Shown: positions 1 through 8,527 of the stretch, piece after piece | Layout of the letters: each line of letters starts with the position of its first letter | Position numbering within the stretch: position 1 is the first letter of the stretch | NCBI RefSeq assembly: GCF_004367745.1 | Contig: NZ_CP037993.1 | Location: 2,232,001 to 2,296,000, forward strand | Length of the DNA: 64,000 nt | Direction of reading: 5' to 3' | Source: Herbaspirillum huttiense | Lineage (GTDB): Bacteria; Pseudomonadota; Gammaproteobacteria; Burkholderiales; Burkholderiaceae_D | Translations under genes and position numbers: made by a program | The notes under the pieces: generated by a model | The model's input: the letters and a program-made list of their open reading frames with translations, nothing else | The model's database searches: none | What the model was told of the DNA's origin: nothing

Positions 1-1146
1 GTGCTGATTCCGGCGCTTTCCGGCATCCTGGGCGGCAAGGGCGAGGCACTCTCCGGCAATGCCGTGCTGCTGACCCTGGGGCTGACGCTGGGCAAGGTGG
101 TGGCCTTCGTGGCGGTGATGCTCATCGTCGGGCGCCGCGTCATTCCGTGGATCCTGGAGCGCATCGCCGATACCGGCTCGCGTGAACTGTTCCGCCTGGC
201 CGTGCTGGCCATCGCGCTTGGCTTTGCGCTGGGGTCGGCTTATGTGTTCGGGGTGTCCTTCGCGCTGGGGGCCTTCTTCGCCGGCATGATTCTGTCCGAA
301 TCCGAACTGAGCCACCGTGCCGCCGAAGAATCGCTGCCGCTGCGCGATGCCTTCTCCGTGCTGTTCTTCGTCTCGGTGGGCATGCTGTTCGATCCGTCGA
401 TCCTGGTGCGCGAACCGCTGCTGGTGCTGGCCACCGTGCTCATCATCGTGGTCGGCAAGTCGCTGGCCGCCTGGCTGATCGTGCGCGCATTCGGTCACCC
501 GAATTCGACGGCGCTGACCATTTCCGCCAGCCTGGCGCAGATTGGTGAATTTTCTTTCATCCTGGCCACACTCGGCCTGTCGCTGGACCTGCTCTCGCCG
601 ATGGCGCGCGACCTGATCCTGGGCGGCGCCATCCTGTCGATCCTGATCAATCCCTTGCTGTTCTCGCTGCTGGATCGCTACGAGGCGCGCCACGCCGAAC
701 CTGCCGACGTGCAGGATGTACCGCCCACGGTCGACCTGCAGGATCACGTGGTGCTGGTCGGCTACGGCCGGGTCGGCCGGGGCATCGGCGAGCAGTTGCG
801 TGCGCAGGGCAAGCCTTTCGTGGTGATCGAGGCGCAGCGCGAGCATTTGGATGCACTGCGCCAGGATGGTGTGCCGGCGCTGTACGGCAATGCCGCCCAG
901 AGCGAGCTGCTCAAGGCCGCCGCCGTGGAGCGCGCACGGTGGCTGCTGGTGGCGATACCGGAAGTGTTCGAGGCCGGGCAGGTGATCGAAAATGCACTGG
1001 AACTCAATGCCGGCCTGAAGGTAGTGGCGCGCGCCCATTCCGATGCCGAGATCGAGCACCTGGAAAAGCATGGTGCCCAGCGCGTCATCATGGGCGAGCG
1101 CGAAATCGCCCGCGGCATGCTGGAGTCGGTGGGGCAGGGCGCCTGA
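1..1146 (+). CDS. Monovalent cation:proton antiporter (CPA2/KefB-YbaL type), 3' part
   Basis: This is the C-terminal 381 residues of a CPA2-family antiporter; the reading frame is open at the window edge, so the true start lies upstream. The first ~225 residues hold several hydrophobic membrane segments. A short linker leads into a cytoplasmic TrkA-N/RCK nucleotide-binding domain from about residue 247, with the Rossmann motif GYGRVG near residue 254. Family members exchange K+ or Na+ for H+ across the inner membrane, gated by NAD(H) or similar ligands at the RCK domain. It ends about 100 bp before the FMN riboswitch and is probably unrelated to it. KefB, KefC and YbaL cannot be told apart from this fragment. 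Confidence 0.88.
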   Translation: MLIPALSGILGGKGEALSGNAVLLTLGLTLGKVVAFVAVMLIVGRRVIPWILERIADTGSRELFRLAVLAIALGFALGSAYVFGVSFALGAFFAGMILSESELSHRAAEESLPLRDAFSVLFFVSVGMLFDPSILVREPLLVLATVLIIVVGKSLAAWLIVRAFGHPNSTALTISASLAQIGEFSFILATLGLSLDLLSPMARDLILGGAILSILINPLLFSLLDRYEARHAEPADVQDVPPTVDLQDHVVLVGYGRVGRGIGEQLRAQGKPFVVIEAQREHLDALRQDGVPALYGNAAQSELLKAAAVERARWLLVAIPEVFEAGQVIENALELNAGLKVVARAHSDAEIEHLEKHGAQRVIMGEREIARGMLESVGQGA

Positions 1147-1250
1147 CGCTGGCCGAGCGGATCTGCGCTGCGCGCCTGCAGCATTTTTGTTCACGTGCTA
1201 AAGTCGCGGCTGCTGTTGCGGCGGACTCTTTGTTCGCTGCGCGGCAACAA

Positions 1251-1411
1251 GTTCTCGGGGCGGGGTGAAACTCCCCACCGGCGGTAATCAGGCGGCACCT
1301 GGCGGTGTTGCGTGTAGCCCGCGAGCGCCCGGCCTGTCGCCACGACGAGCCGGGGTCAGCAGACCTGGTGTGATTCCGGGGCCGACGGTCATAGTCCGGA
1401 TGAAAGAGAAC
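1251..1411 (+). promoter_or_regulatory. FMN riboswitch (RFN element)
   Basis: The conserved RFN blocks are present: GGGGCGGGGTGAAACTCCCC then ACCGGCGGTAATC, later AGCCCGCGAGCG, GGTCAGCAGACCTGGTG, and GGTCATAGTCCGGATGAAAG. The outer P1 stem pairs GTTCTC (1251-1256) with GAGAAC (1406-1411). It lies 90 bp before a lumazine synthase gene, the classic riboflavin-pathway arrangement. FMN binding is known to lower expression by termination or RBS occlusion. The CCGC-T6-GCGG hairpin at about 1429-1442 could be part of the expression platform. Confidence 0.95.
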
Positions 1412-1500
1412 GGGATGTCCGGTGTCGTGCCGCTTTTTTGCGGTGCGCGCGGCCGCGCATTCCCACGCCCTGTTTATTCATCGAACAGGAGTCCTGAACC

Positions 1501-2025
1501 ATGTCGCAATCGCATCAATCGCATCTGTCTGCCGTCCCTTCCCACCACGGTCAACGTATCGCCTTCGTCCAGGCCAGCTGGCACAAGGACATCGTCGACC
1601 AGTGCCGCATCGCCTTCACCGAGGAAATGGCCAAGCTGGGCTGGCCCACCTCCAGCATTGATTTCTTCGAACTGCCCGGTGCCTTCGAAATCCCGCTGCA
1701 CGCCAAGGTGCTGGCCAAGACCGGCAAGTATGCCGGCATCGTCGCCAGCGGCCTGGTGGTCGATGGCGGCATCTACCGTCATGACTTCGTGGCGCAATCG
1801 GTCATCTCGGCGCTGATGCAGGTGCAGCTGGAGACCGAAGTGCCGGTCTTCTCGGCCGTGCTGACCCCGCATCACTTCCACTCGCACAGCGAGCATCACG
1901 ATTACTTCCACCAGCATTTCCTGGTCAAGGGCCGTGAAGCCGCGCACGCTTGCGCGACCACCGTCGCCAAGCTGGCAGAAGTCCGTGCGGCCGATGCTGC
2001 GCAGCGCAGCCTGAACGCGGCCTGA
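1501..2025 (+). CDS. ribH: 6,7-dimethyl-8-ribityllumazine synthase, RibH2 type
   Basis: This enzyme condenses 5-amino-6-ribitylaminouracil with 3,4-dihydroxybutanone phosphate to lumazine, the penultimate step of riboflavin synthesis. The 174-residue protein shows the family signatures FVQASWHKDIVDQ, the GAFEIPLHAK loop, GGIYRHDF and LTPHHFH. The HDF and HHF segments resemble type-II (RibH2) enzymes of Brucella and Mesorhizobium more than the usual icosahedral RibH. An AGGAG lies 11 nt before the ATG. It stands alone behind the FMN riboswitch, so it is probably flavin-controlled. A housekeeping RibH may exist elsewhere in the genome (inference). Confidence 0.92.
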   Translation: MSQSHQSHLSAVPSHHGQRIAFVQASWHKDIVDQCRIAFTEEMAKLGWPTSSIDFFELPGAFEIPLHAKVLAKTGKYAGIVASGLVVDGGIYRHDFVAQSVISALMQVQLETEVPVFSAVLTPHHFHSHSEHHDYFHQHFLVKGREAAHACATTVAKLAEVRAADAAQRSLNAA

Positions 2026-2127
2026 GGCCTGGCCCCGGCCGTCTGCGCTTCTGATGCAGGCGGCTGAAGCAGCGATTCCGGGCGATCGGTCGGTAACGCC
2101 CGCCGGGCGCGGAAGTGGCCAAATTTT

Positions 2128-2157
2128 GCTTCACATTGCGCTTAACATTTGTGAAGC
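2128..2157. repeat. Inverted repeat in the promoter region of the secreted YxP-repeat protein
   Basis: The 8-bp arms GCTTCACA and TGTGAAGC are separated by 14 nt in the 225-bp gap between ribH and the next gene. It could be an operator or chance; no T-run follows, so it is not a terminator. Confidence 0.35.
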
Positions 2158-2249
2158 ATTTGCTTACAACCCTTACGGCTTTCGCCTAGAGTTGTCAGGA
2201 TTCGGGGGATATAGTCACGCTACGTCATTCAGAACAACGAGGAGCTATC

Positions 2250-2567
2250 GTGAAAAAGTCGATTTCCCTGATTGCCGGCATGGCTGTCTTTGCTGCCGTT
2301 GCCGGTCTGTCCGCAGCACCGGCCATGGCCGGACATGTCTCCATCGGCGTCAATATCGGCGTCCCGGCCTACGTGGCTCCGCAGCCTGTGTACGTGCAGC
2401 CGGCCCCGGTCTATGCCCCGCCGCCGCCGGTCTATGTGCGCCCGGCCCCGGTCTATTACGCACCGGCTCCGGTGTATGTGGAGCGCGAGTATTACCATCG
2501 CGGCCATCATCGTCACTGGCACCGTCCGCCGCCGCCGCCTCCGGGCTACGGCTACTGGGGGCGTTGA
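2250..2567 (+). CDS. Small secreted Pro/Tyr-rich repeat protein
   Basis: The 105-residue protein begins with a clear Sec signal peptide ending in APAMAG. The mature part is low-complexity, built on repeated PVY/APV units (about eight YxxP-type repeats), then a His/Arg/Pro-rich tail. The start is GTG, preceded by GAGGAG six nucleotides upstream. A strong terminator follows directly, so it is probably monocistronic. Similar small 'PXPV' proteins are common in Burkholderiales and have no assigned function. An envelope or outer-surface location is likely; no catalytic motif is visible. Confidence 0.8.
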   Translation: MKKSISLIAGMAVFAAVAGLSAAPAMAGHVSIGVNIGVPAYVAPQPVYVQPAPVYAPPPPVYVRPAPVYYAPAPVYVEREYYHRGHHRHWHRPPPPPPGYGYWGR

Positions 2568-2586
2568 TCTCCGGGCAGCAGGCAAG

Positions 2587-2617
2587 AAAAATGGCGGCTT
2601 GAAGGCCGCCATTTTTT
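2587..2617 (+). terminator. Rho-independent terminator
   Basis: A 12-bp stem (AAAAATGGCGGC paired with GCCGCCATTTTT), a 6-nt loop and a T-run lie 20 bp after the preceding stop. The A-tract arm lets it act from the minus strand as well. Confidence 0.9.
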
Positions 2618-2678
2618 CGTTCCTACAACGCGTTCATTCAACGCTGTGCCATCGTGCATTGCTGAAATCAGGCATCCC

Positions 2679-3239
2679 TCATTTCTTCGCCGGTGCGGTG
2701 TCGTCATCGACATCCACCAGGAGATAGCGCTCGGCCGCGCCGAAGAAGCGATCGTAGAAGTCCGGCGAGCGGATGGTTTCGCTGGAGACGCGCACCATCG
2801 AATCATCGCTGGCGGCAAAGGGCATCGACACCGACCCCAGCACGCTCACGCCCAGGCTGGCCGAGCTGTTGCTCTTCTTGATGCCGTAGCCATCCTGGGT
2901 GGCACTGGCGAACATGGTCGAGCTTTTGCCGTTGCCATTGGAGGCGCAGACCACGTGGAAGGCGATTTCCATGTGCTTGTCGCTGGCGGGCCGGAAGCTC
3001 TTGTTGCCATCCAGGGTGTTGTCGGTGGACTTGCTGATGACGTAGCCCTGGCCCAGCAAGGCGCGGCGGGCGGCTTCGCAGACGGCTTTTTCGCTGCCGG
3101 GGAAGCTGCGCGAGAAGGCGCTGGTATCGTTGAATTCCTCCTGGTGATAGAAGGCGGTCTTGCCGGTGGTGCAGGCGGTCAAGCCCAGCGTGGCGGCAGT
3201 GATGACGAAAAACGGGACAGAAAAACGCGGGCGCGGCAT
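2679..3239 (-). CDS. DUF2242-like lipoprotein
   Basis: A 186-residue exported protein. The start chosen is the ATG giving MPRPRFSV, so that an N-terminal hydrophobic stretch leads into a lipobox (LTAC) near residue 23. The mature part has no known enzymatic motif. It resembles the DUF2242 family of beta/gammaproteobacterial lipoproteins, including the segment around KAVCEAARRALLGQGYV. It is convergent with the small secreted protein upstream. The family call is from memory of its pattern and is tentative; the lipoprotein call is firmer. Confidence 0.72.
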   Translation of the reverse strand: MPRPRFSVPFFVITAATLGLTACTTGKTAFYHQEEFNDTSAFSRSFPGSEKAVCEAARRALLGQGYVISKSTDNTLDGNKSFRPASDKHMEIAFHVVCASNGNGKSSTMFASATQDGYGIKKSNSSASLGVSVLGSVSMPFAASDDSMVRVSSETIRSPDFYDRFFGAAERYLLVDVDDDTAPAKK

Positions 3240-3519
3240 GCAGCGGATCTCCAGCAACAGTGAGGGGTGGCGTGAATTGTAAAGGATTCAGCTGGTACAG
3301 AGTTTGGGCGGATGGTAAAGATCCGTAACAGATGAGGTATCACCTGATGAGAACAGTCCATGAAGACGCGCGCAGGGCGGCGCCATGAAGGTAAAATCAC
3401 TTGTCGAATTGCCTGACTGAAAGTAATGTTAGGAAATTCTAGGGAGTGGTCTTCCATCGGGACGATCATGAATCTGCCAGGCAAGCCGGGCACATTCGCA
3501 AACGGCCTCGTCAAGGAAC

Positions 3520-3741
3520 ATGGATAAAAATCAAAAAGCGGAATTGGAGCGCATCCAGAAGGAGCTGGTGGACGCACACAATAAGGCTGCGTGGCAGATG
3601 GCCGCAACGATCATCAAGGCCTCGCTGGTCAAGAACGGCATGGACCAGCCGCCCACCCCGGCCGAGCTGGCCGACCTCAATGCCACCATCACCAATCTGC
3701 GCAGCGTGGCGGAGGATGCGCTGGAGTTGCTCAAGCGCTGA
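3520..3741 (+). CDS. Small conserved-type helical protein, unknown function
   Basis: A 73-residue, highly charged, Ala/Glu/Lys-rich protein that should be almost wholly alpha-helical. No signal peptide, membrane segment or known motif is visible. A CAAGGAAC sequence precedes the ATG at good spacing. It lies between the lipoprotein gene (divergent) and the tRNA-Leu gene (convergent). The 256 bp upstream holds no other ORF. I do not recognise the family. Confidence 0.6.
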   Translation: MDKNQKAELERIQKELVDAHNKAAWQMAATIIKASLVKNGMDQPPTPAELADLNATITNLRSVAEDALELLKR

Positions 3742-3853
3742 CGGCCGGGCGCCGGCACTGTCGGCTGACCTGGCTGGCGCACTTGGTCAAGTCCAACGCA
3801 AAAAGGACACTTCCGTGTCCCGTTGCCTTACTCGTCATCTCTTTTGAATCAAG

Positions 3854-3940
3854 TGGTGGGGGTAGTCGGAATCGAACCGACACGGCCTTGCGGCCGAGGG
3901 ATTTTAAGTCCCTTGTGTCTACCAATTTCACCATACCCCC
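3854..3940 (-). tRNA. tRNA-Leu(UAA)
   Basis: Read on the minus strand, an 87-nt class-II tRNA starts GGGGGTATGG, has the anticodon loop CTTAAAA (UAA), a long variable arm (CGGCCGCAAGGCCG), the T-loop GGTTCGATTCC and an encoded CCA. Confidence 0.95.
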
Positions 3941-4247
3941 GGTCTTGCAGTCGTCGCCATGCCGCACGCAGGTGGGCTGGCTGAGCTGTCTTGGTCATCG
4001 CCTGTGCTGCCGCGATGCCGGCGAGGGCCGCCGGAAAAGGGACGCATTATAGCAGCGACTTGCGCCGCATCATTTGTTTTTTCCTGAGGAAATTTCTGAA
4101 TTTTTCTTGCGACGGAGGCCGGCGCGTCCGTCGCGTCGTTTACCTTCGGCAGACAGCATCCCCTCCTGTTCCAGGGTGCCATTTCCGGCCGACAAGCTGT
4201 CTTGAAAGGGTAGAATGACGACTTCTTTCATCTGGAAGGCCCTCACC

Positions 4248-5114
4248 ATGACTGAAGCGGTAGTCAAGACAGTGCAGTGCATTTCGCCCGCCGGCCTGCA
4301 TACCATGGCCTACAAGGAGTGGGGCGATGCGCGCAATCCCAATGTGCTGGTGTGCGTGCACGGCGTCACCCGGGTCTCCGACGATTTCGACCGCATGGCC
4401 CGCGAGCTCTGCGATACCTATCGCGTGATCTGCCCGGATGTGGTCGGACGCGGCCGTTCCGGACGGCTGGCCAATCCGCAGTTCTACACGGTCCCGCAAT
4501 ACGTGAGCGACATGGTGACCCTGCTGGCACGCGCCGATGCCGAGATCGTCGACTGGTTCGGTACCTCCATGGGTGGCCTGATCGGCATGGGCCTGGCCTC
4601 GCTGCCGGGCAATCCCATCCGCCGCCTGGTACTCAACGACATCGGCCCTTCGATCAACGGTGCCGCCCTGGCGCGCATCGGCGACTACATCGGCCAGGAC
4701 GTGCGCTTCGATACCTTCGAGGAGGCCGCCCAGTTCATCCGTACCATTTCCGTCAGTTTCGGTCAGCACAGCGATGAAGAATGGCACAAGCTGGCCAAGG
4801 ATGTGCTGCGCCAGAATGAAGAGGGCAAGTGGGTGCGCCATTACGACCTGGGCCTGGCGGTCCCCTTCAAGCTGACCACGCCGGAAGCCGCCAGCGCGGC
4901 CGAACAGATGCTGTGGGCAGCTTATGACGCCATCCGCTGTCCGACCCTGGTGGTACGCGGCGCCCAGTCCGACCTGCTGCTGCCGGAAGTGGCACAGGAG
5001 ATGACCCGTCGCGGCCCCAAGGCCAAGCTGGTGGAACTGCCCGACGTGGGGCACGCTCCCACCTTCATGCATGCCCCGCAGATCGAGGTGGCGCGCCAGT
5101 TCCTGCTGGGCTGA
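4248..5114 (+). CDS. Alpha/beta-hydrolase fold protein
   Basis: A 288-residue soluble alpha/beta hydrolase. The oxyanion-hole motif CVHG is near residue 42, the nucleophile elbow GTSMGG places Ser107, an acid lies in the GAQSDLL segment, and the catalytic His269 sits in GHAPTF. The start at 4248 is preferred over the ATG at 4215 because GGAAGG lies 8 nt before it. Substrate is unknown; esterase or C-C hydrolase activity is typical. It ends 73 bp before a RidA-family gene and may share its transcript. The call is firm at fold level only. Confidence 0.85.
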   Translation: MTEAVVKTVQCISPAGLHTMAYKEWGDARNPNVLVCVHGVTRVSDDFDRMARELCDTYRVICPDVVGRGRSGRLANPQFYTVPQYVSDMVTLLARADAEIVDWFGTSMGGLIGMGLASLPGNPIRRLVLNDIGPSINGAALARIGDYIGQDVRFDTFEEAAQFIRTISVSFGQHSDEEWHKLAKDVLRQNEEGKWVRHYDLGLAVPFKLTTPEAASAAEQMLWAAYDAIRCPTLVVRGAQSDLLLPEVAQEMTRRGPKAKLVELPDVGHAPTFMHAPQIEVARQFLLG

Positions 5115-5187
5115 GCGGTTCCCGATCCGATTACGTTTTTTATCACCGGCGCGTCTTGCCGCCGGGTTTTACTAGGAAGGAAATTTC

Positions 5188-5538
5188 ATGTCCGTACAAC
5201 GTCTGCACGTCGGCAAGCGTCTCTCCGAAGTCGCCATTCACAACGGTACCGTCTACCTGGCCGGCCAGATCGCCGAAGACGCCACCCAGAACATCGAAGG
5301 CCAGACCCGCGAGGTGCTGGGTCACATCGACCGCCTGCTGGCTGAAGCCGGCAGTGACAAGACCAAGATCCTGTCGTGCCAGATTTTCCTCTCTGACGTG
5401 AAGGATTTCGCTGGCATGAACGCCGTCTGGGACGAGTGGGTCGCGCCCGGCAATGCGCCCCCGCGCGCCACCGTCGAAGCCAAGCTGGCCCGTCCCGAAC
5501 TGCTGGTGGAAATCATCATCGTCGCTGCACAGAAGTAA
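5188..5538 (+). CDS. RidA family (YjgF/YER057c/UK114) protein
   Basis: A 116-residue RidA-fold protein; such proteins form trimers, and RidA itself deaminates reactive enamine/imine intermediates from PLP enzymes. The typical closing block PPRATVEAKLARPELLVEI carries the conserved Arg of the active site. AGGAAGG lies 8 nt before the ATG. The stop is only 3 nt before the relA start, so the two are probably cotranscribed. It may be one of the Rid2-7 subgroups rather than RidA itself, so no symbol is given. Confidence 0.88.
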   Translation: MSVQRLHVGKRLSEVAIHNGTVYLAGQIAEDATQNIEGQTREVLGHIDRLLAEAGSDKTKILSCQIFLSDVKDFAGMNAVWDEWVAPGNAPPRATVEAKLARPELLVEIIIVAAQK

Positions 5539-5541
5539 TTT

Positions 5542-7794
5542 ATGGTTTCGGTTGCAAGTACCCAGGGCGAAGGCCTGGCGGCCATTACCGCCGGCCTTGG
5601 TCCTGACGATGTCGCACGGGTCGAGCAGGCGCTGGCCGAGCTCGAACCGCTGTATGCCGACAGGCAGATCCTGTCCGGGCAGAATGCACTGCAATTCGCG
5701 GTCTCGGTGGCCACCGTGCTGACCGCCCTCAATGTCGACGCCGCCACTCGCATCGCCGGCCTGGCCTTCGAAGCCCAGATGCTGCATCCCGAGCTCGAAG
5801 AAAAGCTGGAAGAACGCTTCGGCAAGGAAATCGCCGACCTGGTGGGCAATGTGCGCCAGCTGATGCGCTTTCACAGCCTGAGCTTCCAGCCCCAGAACCA
5901 GGAAGTCCTGCGCGGCAAGAACGCCGCCCAGCAGGCCGCCGCGCAGGTGGAAACCCTGCGCAAGATGCTGCTGGCCATGGCCACCGACATGCGCGCGGTG
6001 CTGGTGCGGCTGGCCTCGCGCGTGGCCACGCTGCGCTACTTCGCCGAGACCAAGCAGGAGAATGAAGCCAGCGCCCAGTATGCGCGCCAGACCTTCGATC
6101 TCTACGCGCCGCTGGCCAACCGGCTGGGCATCTGGCAACTGAAGTGGGAACTGGAAGACCTGTCCTTCCGTTTCCTGGAGCCGGTGACCTACAAGCGCAT
6201 CGCCAAGATGCTGGAAGAAAAGCGGCTGGAGCGCGAAGCCTTCGTGGCCAACGCGATCACGCGCCTGCGCACCGAGATGGCAGCGCAGGATATCCGCGCC
6301 GAGGTCAGCGGCCGGCCCAAGCACATCTACAGCATCTGGAACAAGATGCGCGGCAAGTCCATCGATTTCTCCGAGCTCTATGATGTGCGAGCCTTCCGCG
6401 TCATCGTCGATGATGTGAAGACTTGTTATTCAGTGCTGGGCATCGTGCACAACATCTGGACGCCGATCCCCGAAGAGTTCGACGACTACATCTCGCGTCC
6501 CAAGCAGAACGGTTACCAGTCCCTGCACACGGTGGTCATGGCCGAAGATGGCCGGGCGCTGGAAGTGCAGATCCGTACGCACGAAATGCACCACTTCGCC
6601 GAATACGGCGTGGCGGCGCACTGGCGCTACAAGGAAAGCGGCGGCTCCAATTTCTCGGCGCAGAAATATGACGAGAAGATCGCCTGGCTGCGTCAGCTGC
6701 TGGCCTGGAAGAACGAAGTCACCGATGCCGTGGTGGACCAGGAAGAAGTACGCCGCGATTGGGTGCAGAAGCTCAAGTCGGCCACGCTGGACGAGCGCAT
6801 TTATGTACTGACACCGCAGGCGCGCGTGATCGAATTGCCCAGCGGCGCCACGCCGATCGACTTTGCCTATCACCTGCACAGCGATGTCGGCCACCGCTGC
6901 CGCGGGGCGCGGGTGGATGGTGTGATGGTGCCGCTGAACACCACGCTCAAGAACGGCCAGACAGTCGAGATCATCACGGCCAAGAGCGGTCCCGGTGTGG
7001 GGCCGTCGCGCGACTGGCTCAGTGCCGATTACACCGCCAGTTCGCGTACGCGCTCCAAGATCCGCGCCTGGTTCAATGCCATTGAGCAGCAGGAGACGCT
7101 TTCCGTCGGGCGCGGCCTGCTGGAAAAGACCTTGCAGCGCGAAGGCAAGACCGCCGTCAACCTCGAAGAGCTGGCCCAGAAGCTGGGCTTCGCCAAGGTC
7201 GATGACCTGTGCCTGGCGCTGGCCAAGGAAGAATTCAGCCTGCGGCACGTGGAGCAGGCGCTGCATCAGGGCGAGGAAAAGAAGCCCGAGATCGATGACG
7301 AAGCCCTCATCACGCGCAAGAGCCGTGCATCGAGCATCGTGCAAGGCGCCAAGTCGGGCGTGCTGGTGGTCGGTACCGATGGCCTCCTGACCCAATTGGC
7401 GCGCTGCTGCAAGCCGGCACCGCCGGATGTGATCGCCGGGTTTGTCACGCGCGGCAAGGGGGTGTCCATCCACCGGGTCAATTGCAAGAACTTCGCCGAG
7501 ATGAGCTTGCATGCGCCTGAGCGGGTGATCCAGACCACTTGGGGCGCGCCAGCACGCGATACCGTGTATCCGGTCGACATCTTCGTGCTGGCCAGCGATC
7601 GCCAGGGTTTGCTGCGCGATATCTCCGATATCTTCCTGCGCGACAAGATCAACGTGATCGGGGTGAGCACGCAAAGCGTGAAGGGGCATGCGCGCATGGC
7701 CTTCACGGCCGAGATCGGCTCGACCGAGCAATTGCAGAAAGCGCTCACGGTGATTCGCGAGGTCAAGGGTGTGATCGAGGCCAAGCGGCAGTAA
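5542..7794 (+). CDS. relA: RelA-type (p)ppGpp synthetase with degenerate hydrolase domain
   Basis: A 750-residue long RSH protein of the stringent response, making (p)ppGpp from ATP and GDP/GTP at starved ribosomes. The N-terminal region keeps the HD-domain length but lacks the HDxxED metal site: the segment reads AGLAFEAQMLHPELEE. The synthetase domain (about residues 240-400) has EFDD at about residue 312, the ExDD signature of RelA-type synthetases, instead of RxKD of bifunctional Rel/SpoT. A TGS domain (from about residue 420), a Cys-rich ZFD (LARCCKP...NCKNF) and a C-terminal ACT domain follow. A SpoT-type hydrolase should be encoded elsewhere. Confidence 0.93.
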   Translation: MVSVASTQGEGLAAITAGLGPDDVARVEQALAELEPLYADRQILSGQNALQFAVSVATVLTALNVDAATRIAGLAFEAQMLHPELEEKLEERFGKEIADLVGNVRQLMRFHSLSFQPQNQEVLRGKNAAQQAAAQVETLRKMLLAMATDMRAVLVRLASRVATLRYFAETKQENEASAQYARQTFDLYAPLANRLGIWQLKWELEDLSFRFLEPVTYKRIAKMLEEKRLEREAFVANAITRLRTEMAAQDIRAEVSGRPKHIYSIWNKMRGKSIDFSELYDVRAFRVIVDDVKTCYSVLGIVHNIWTPIPEEFDDYISRPKQNGYQSLHTVVMAEDGRALEVQIRTHEMHHFAEYGVAAHWRYKESGGSNFSAQKYDEKIAWLRQLLAWKNEVTDAVVDQEEVRRDWVQKLKSATLDERIYVLTPQARVIELPSGATPIDFAYHLHSDVGHRCRGARVDGVMVPLNTTLKNGQTVEIITAKSGPGVGPSRDWLSADYTASSRTRSKIRAWFNAIEQQETLSVGRGLLEKTLQREGKTAVNLEELAQKLGFAKVDDLCLALAKEEFSLRHVEQALHQGEEKKPEIDDEALITRKSRASSIVQGAKSGVLVVGTDGLLTQLARCCKPAPPDVIAGFVTRGKGVSIHRVNCKNFAEMSLHAPERVIQTTWGAPARDTVYPVDIFVLASDRQGLLRDISDIFLRDKINVIGVSTQSVKGHARMAFTAEIGSTEQLQKALTVIREVKGVIEAKRQ

Positions 7795-7889
7795 TGCTCG
7801 GGCGTCCGCTAGTGCAGTCAGGGGAGGGCAGGGAGGCTGGATGCTTGGCGAAATATGCTAACTATTTTTAATTTTTCATCATTTACCCC

Positions 7890-7918
7890 TTGGCAAATTT
7901 TGAAAAGCCTCCTATACT
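7890..7918 (+). promoter_or_regulatory. Sigma-70 promoter for the tRNA-Val pair
   Basis: TTGGCA (7890-7895), a 17-bp spacer and TATACT (7913-7918) lie 15 bp before the first tRNA-Val. Confidence 0.75.
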
Positions 7919-7932
7919 CTCGCTTCTTCGTT

Positions 7933-8009
7933 AGGCGCGTAGCTCAGCTGGTTAGAGCACTACCTTGACATGGTAGGGGTCGTTGGTTCGAGTCCAATCG
8001 TGCCTACCA
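7933..8009 (+). tRNA. tRNA-Val(GAC), copy 1
   Basis: A 77-nt cloverleaf. The acceptor AGGCGCG pairs with CGTGCCT, the anticodon stem-loop is CTACC-TTGACAT-GGTAG (anticodon GAC), the T-loop is TTCGAGT, and CCA is encoded. Confidence 0.96.
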
Positions 8010-8051
8010 ATTCTTCTGGTTCCATTCGGAGCGGGTGAGTTGGGGCGAAGC

Positions 8052-8092
8052 AAACAAAAGGAGGCGCGTTCTCGGCTTCCTTTTTTGTTTTA
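8052..8092 (+). terminator. Terminator after tRNA-Val copy 1
   Basis: AAACAAAAGGAG can pair with the downstream TTCCTTTTTTGTTT around a short GC loop, followed by T-rich sequence. It is imperfect but resembles the element after copy 2. Confidence 0.6.
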
Positions 8093-8114
8093 TCAAGTTC
8101 TTGCAGTCTTCGAT

Positions 8115-8191
8115 AGGCGCGTAGCTCAGCTGGTTAGAGCACTACCTTGACATGGTAGGGGTCGTTGGTTCGAGTCCAATCGTGCCTACCA
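8115..8191 (+). tRNA. tRNA-Val(GAC), copy 2
   Basis: A second 77-nt copy, identical to the first across the mature sequence, in tandem 106 nt downstream. It probably shares the upstream promoter through read-through or has its own. Confidence 0.96.
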
Positions 8192-8246
8192 ATTCGTTTG
8201 CTTCCTGATGGGGTAAAGGGGTTGGTTGAAGAAATATGCAGGAATC

Positions 8247-8286
8247 AACAAAAGGAAGCGCATTGGCGGCTTCCTTTTTGTTTTTC
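8247..8286 (+). terminator. Terminator after tRNA-Val copy 2
   Basis: AACAAAAGGAAGC pairs with GCTTCCTTTTTGTT (one bulge), with a 9-nt loop and a T-rich tail. Confidence 0.75.
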
Positions 8287-8527
8287 TGCCTCCCTTTTCT
8301 TTCACTTCTTTCCACCTTTTCTGTGTTCTGACCGCAGCTGACGCTGATCTCGCTCCGGCTGCGCGCCTGGCTTTGCGAAGGGTCAATCGCAGGTGTAAAA
8401 AAGCGCATCGCATGAAGGAATGTGCCAGATGTTTCGCGGAAGCATCTAAAAATGCTTTACACTTGCGTCGAATTTTTTCGGCAACAACATCTCCAATCCT
8501 CATTTTCACGGTTCAGCGAATTTCCCT
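8287..8527. other. Intergenic region before cheY
   Basis: No ORF or RNA is supported here. The T-rich part near 8430-8510 probably holds the cheY promoter, but no convincing -35/-10 pair was identified. Confidence 0.4.
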
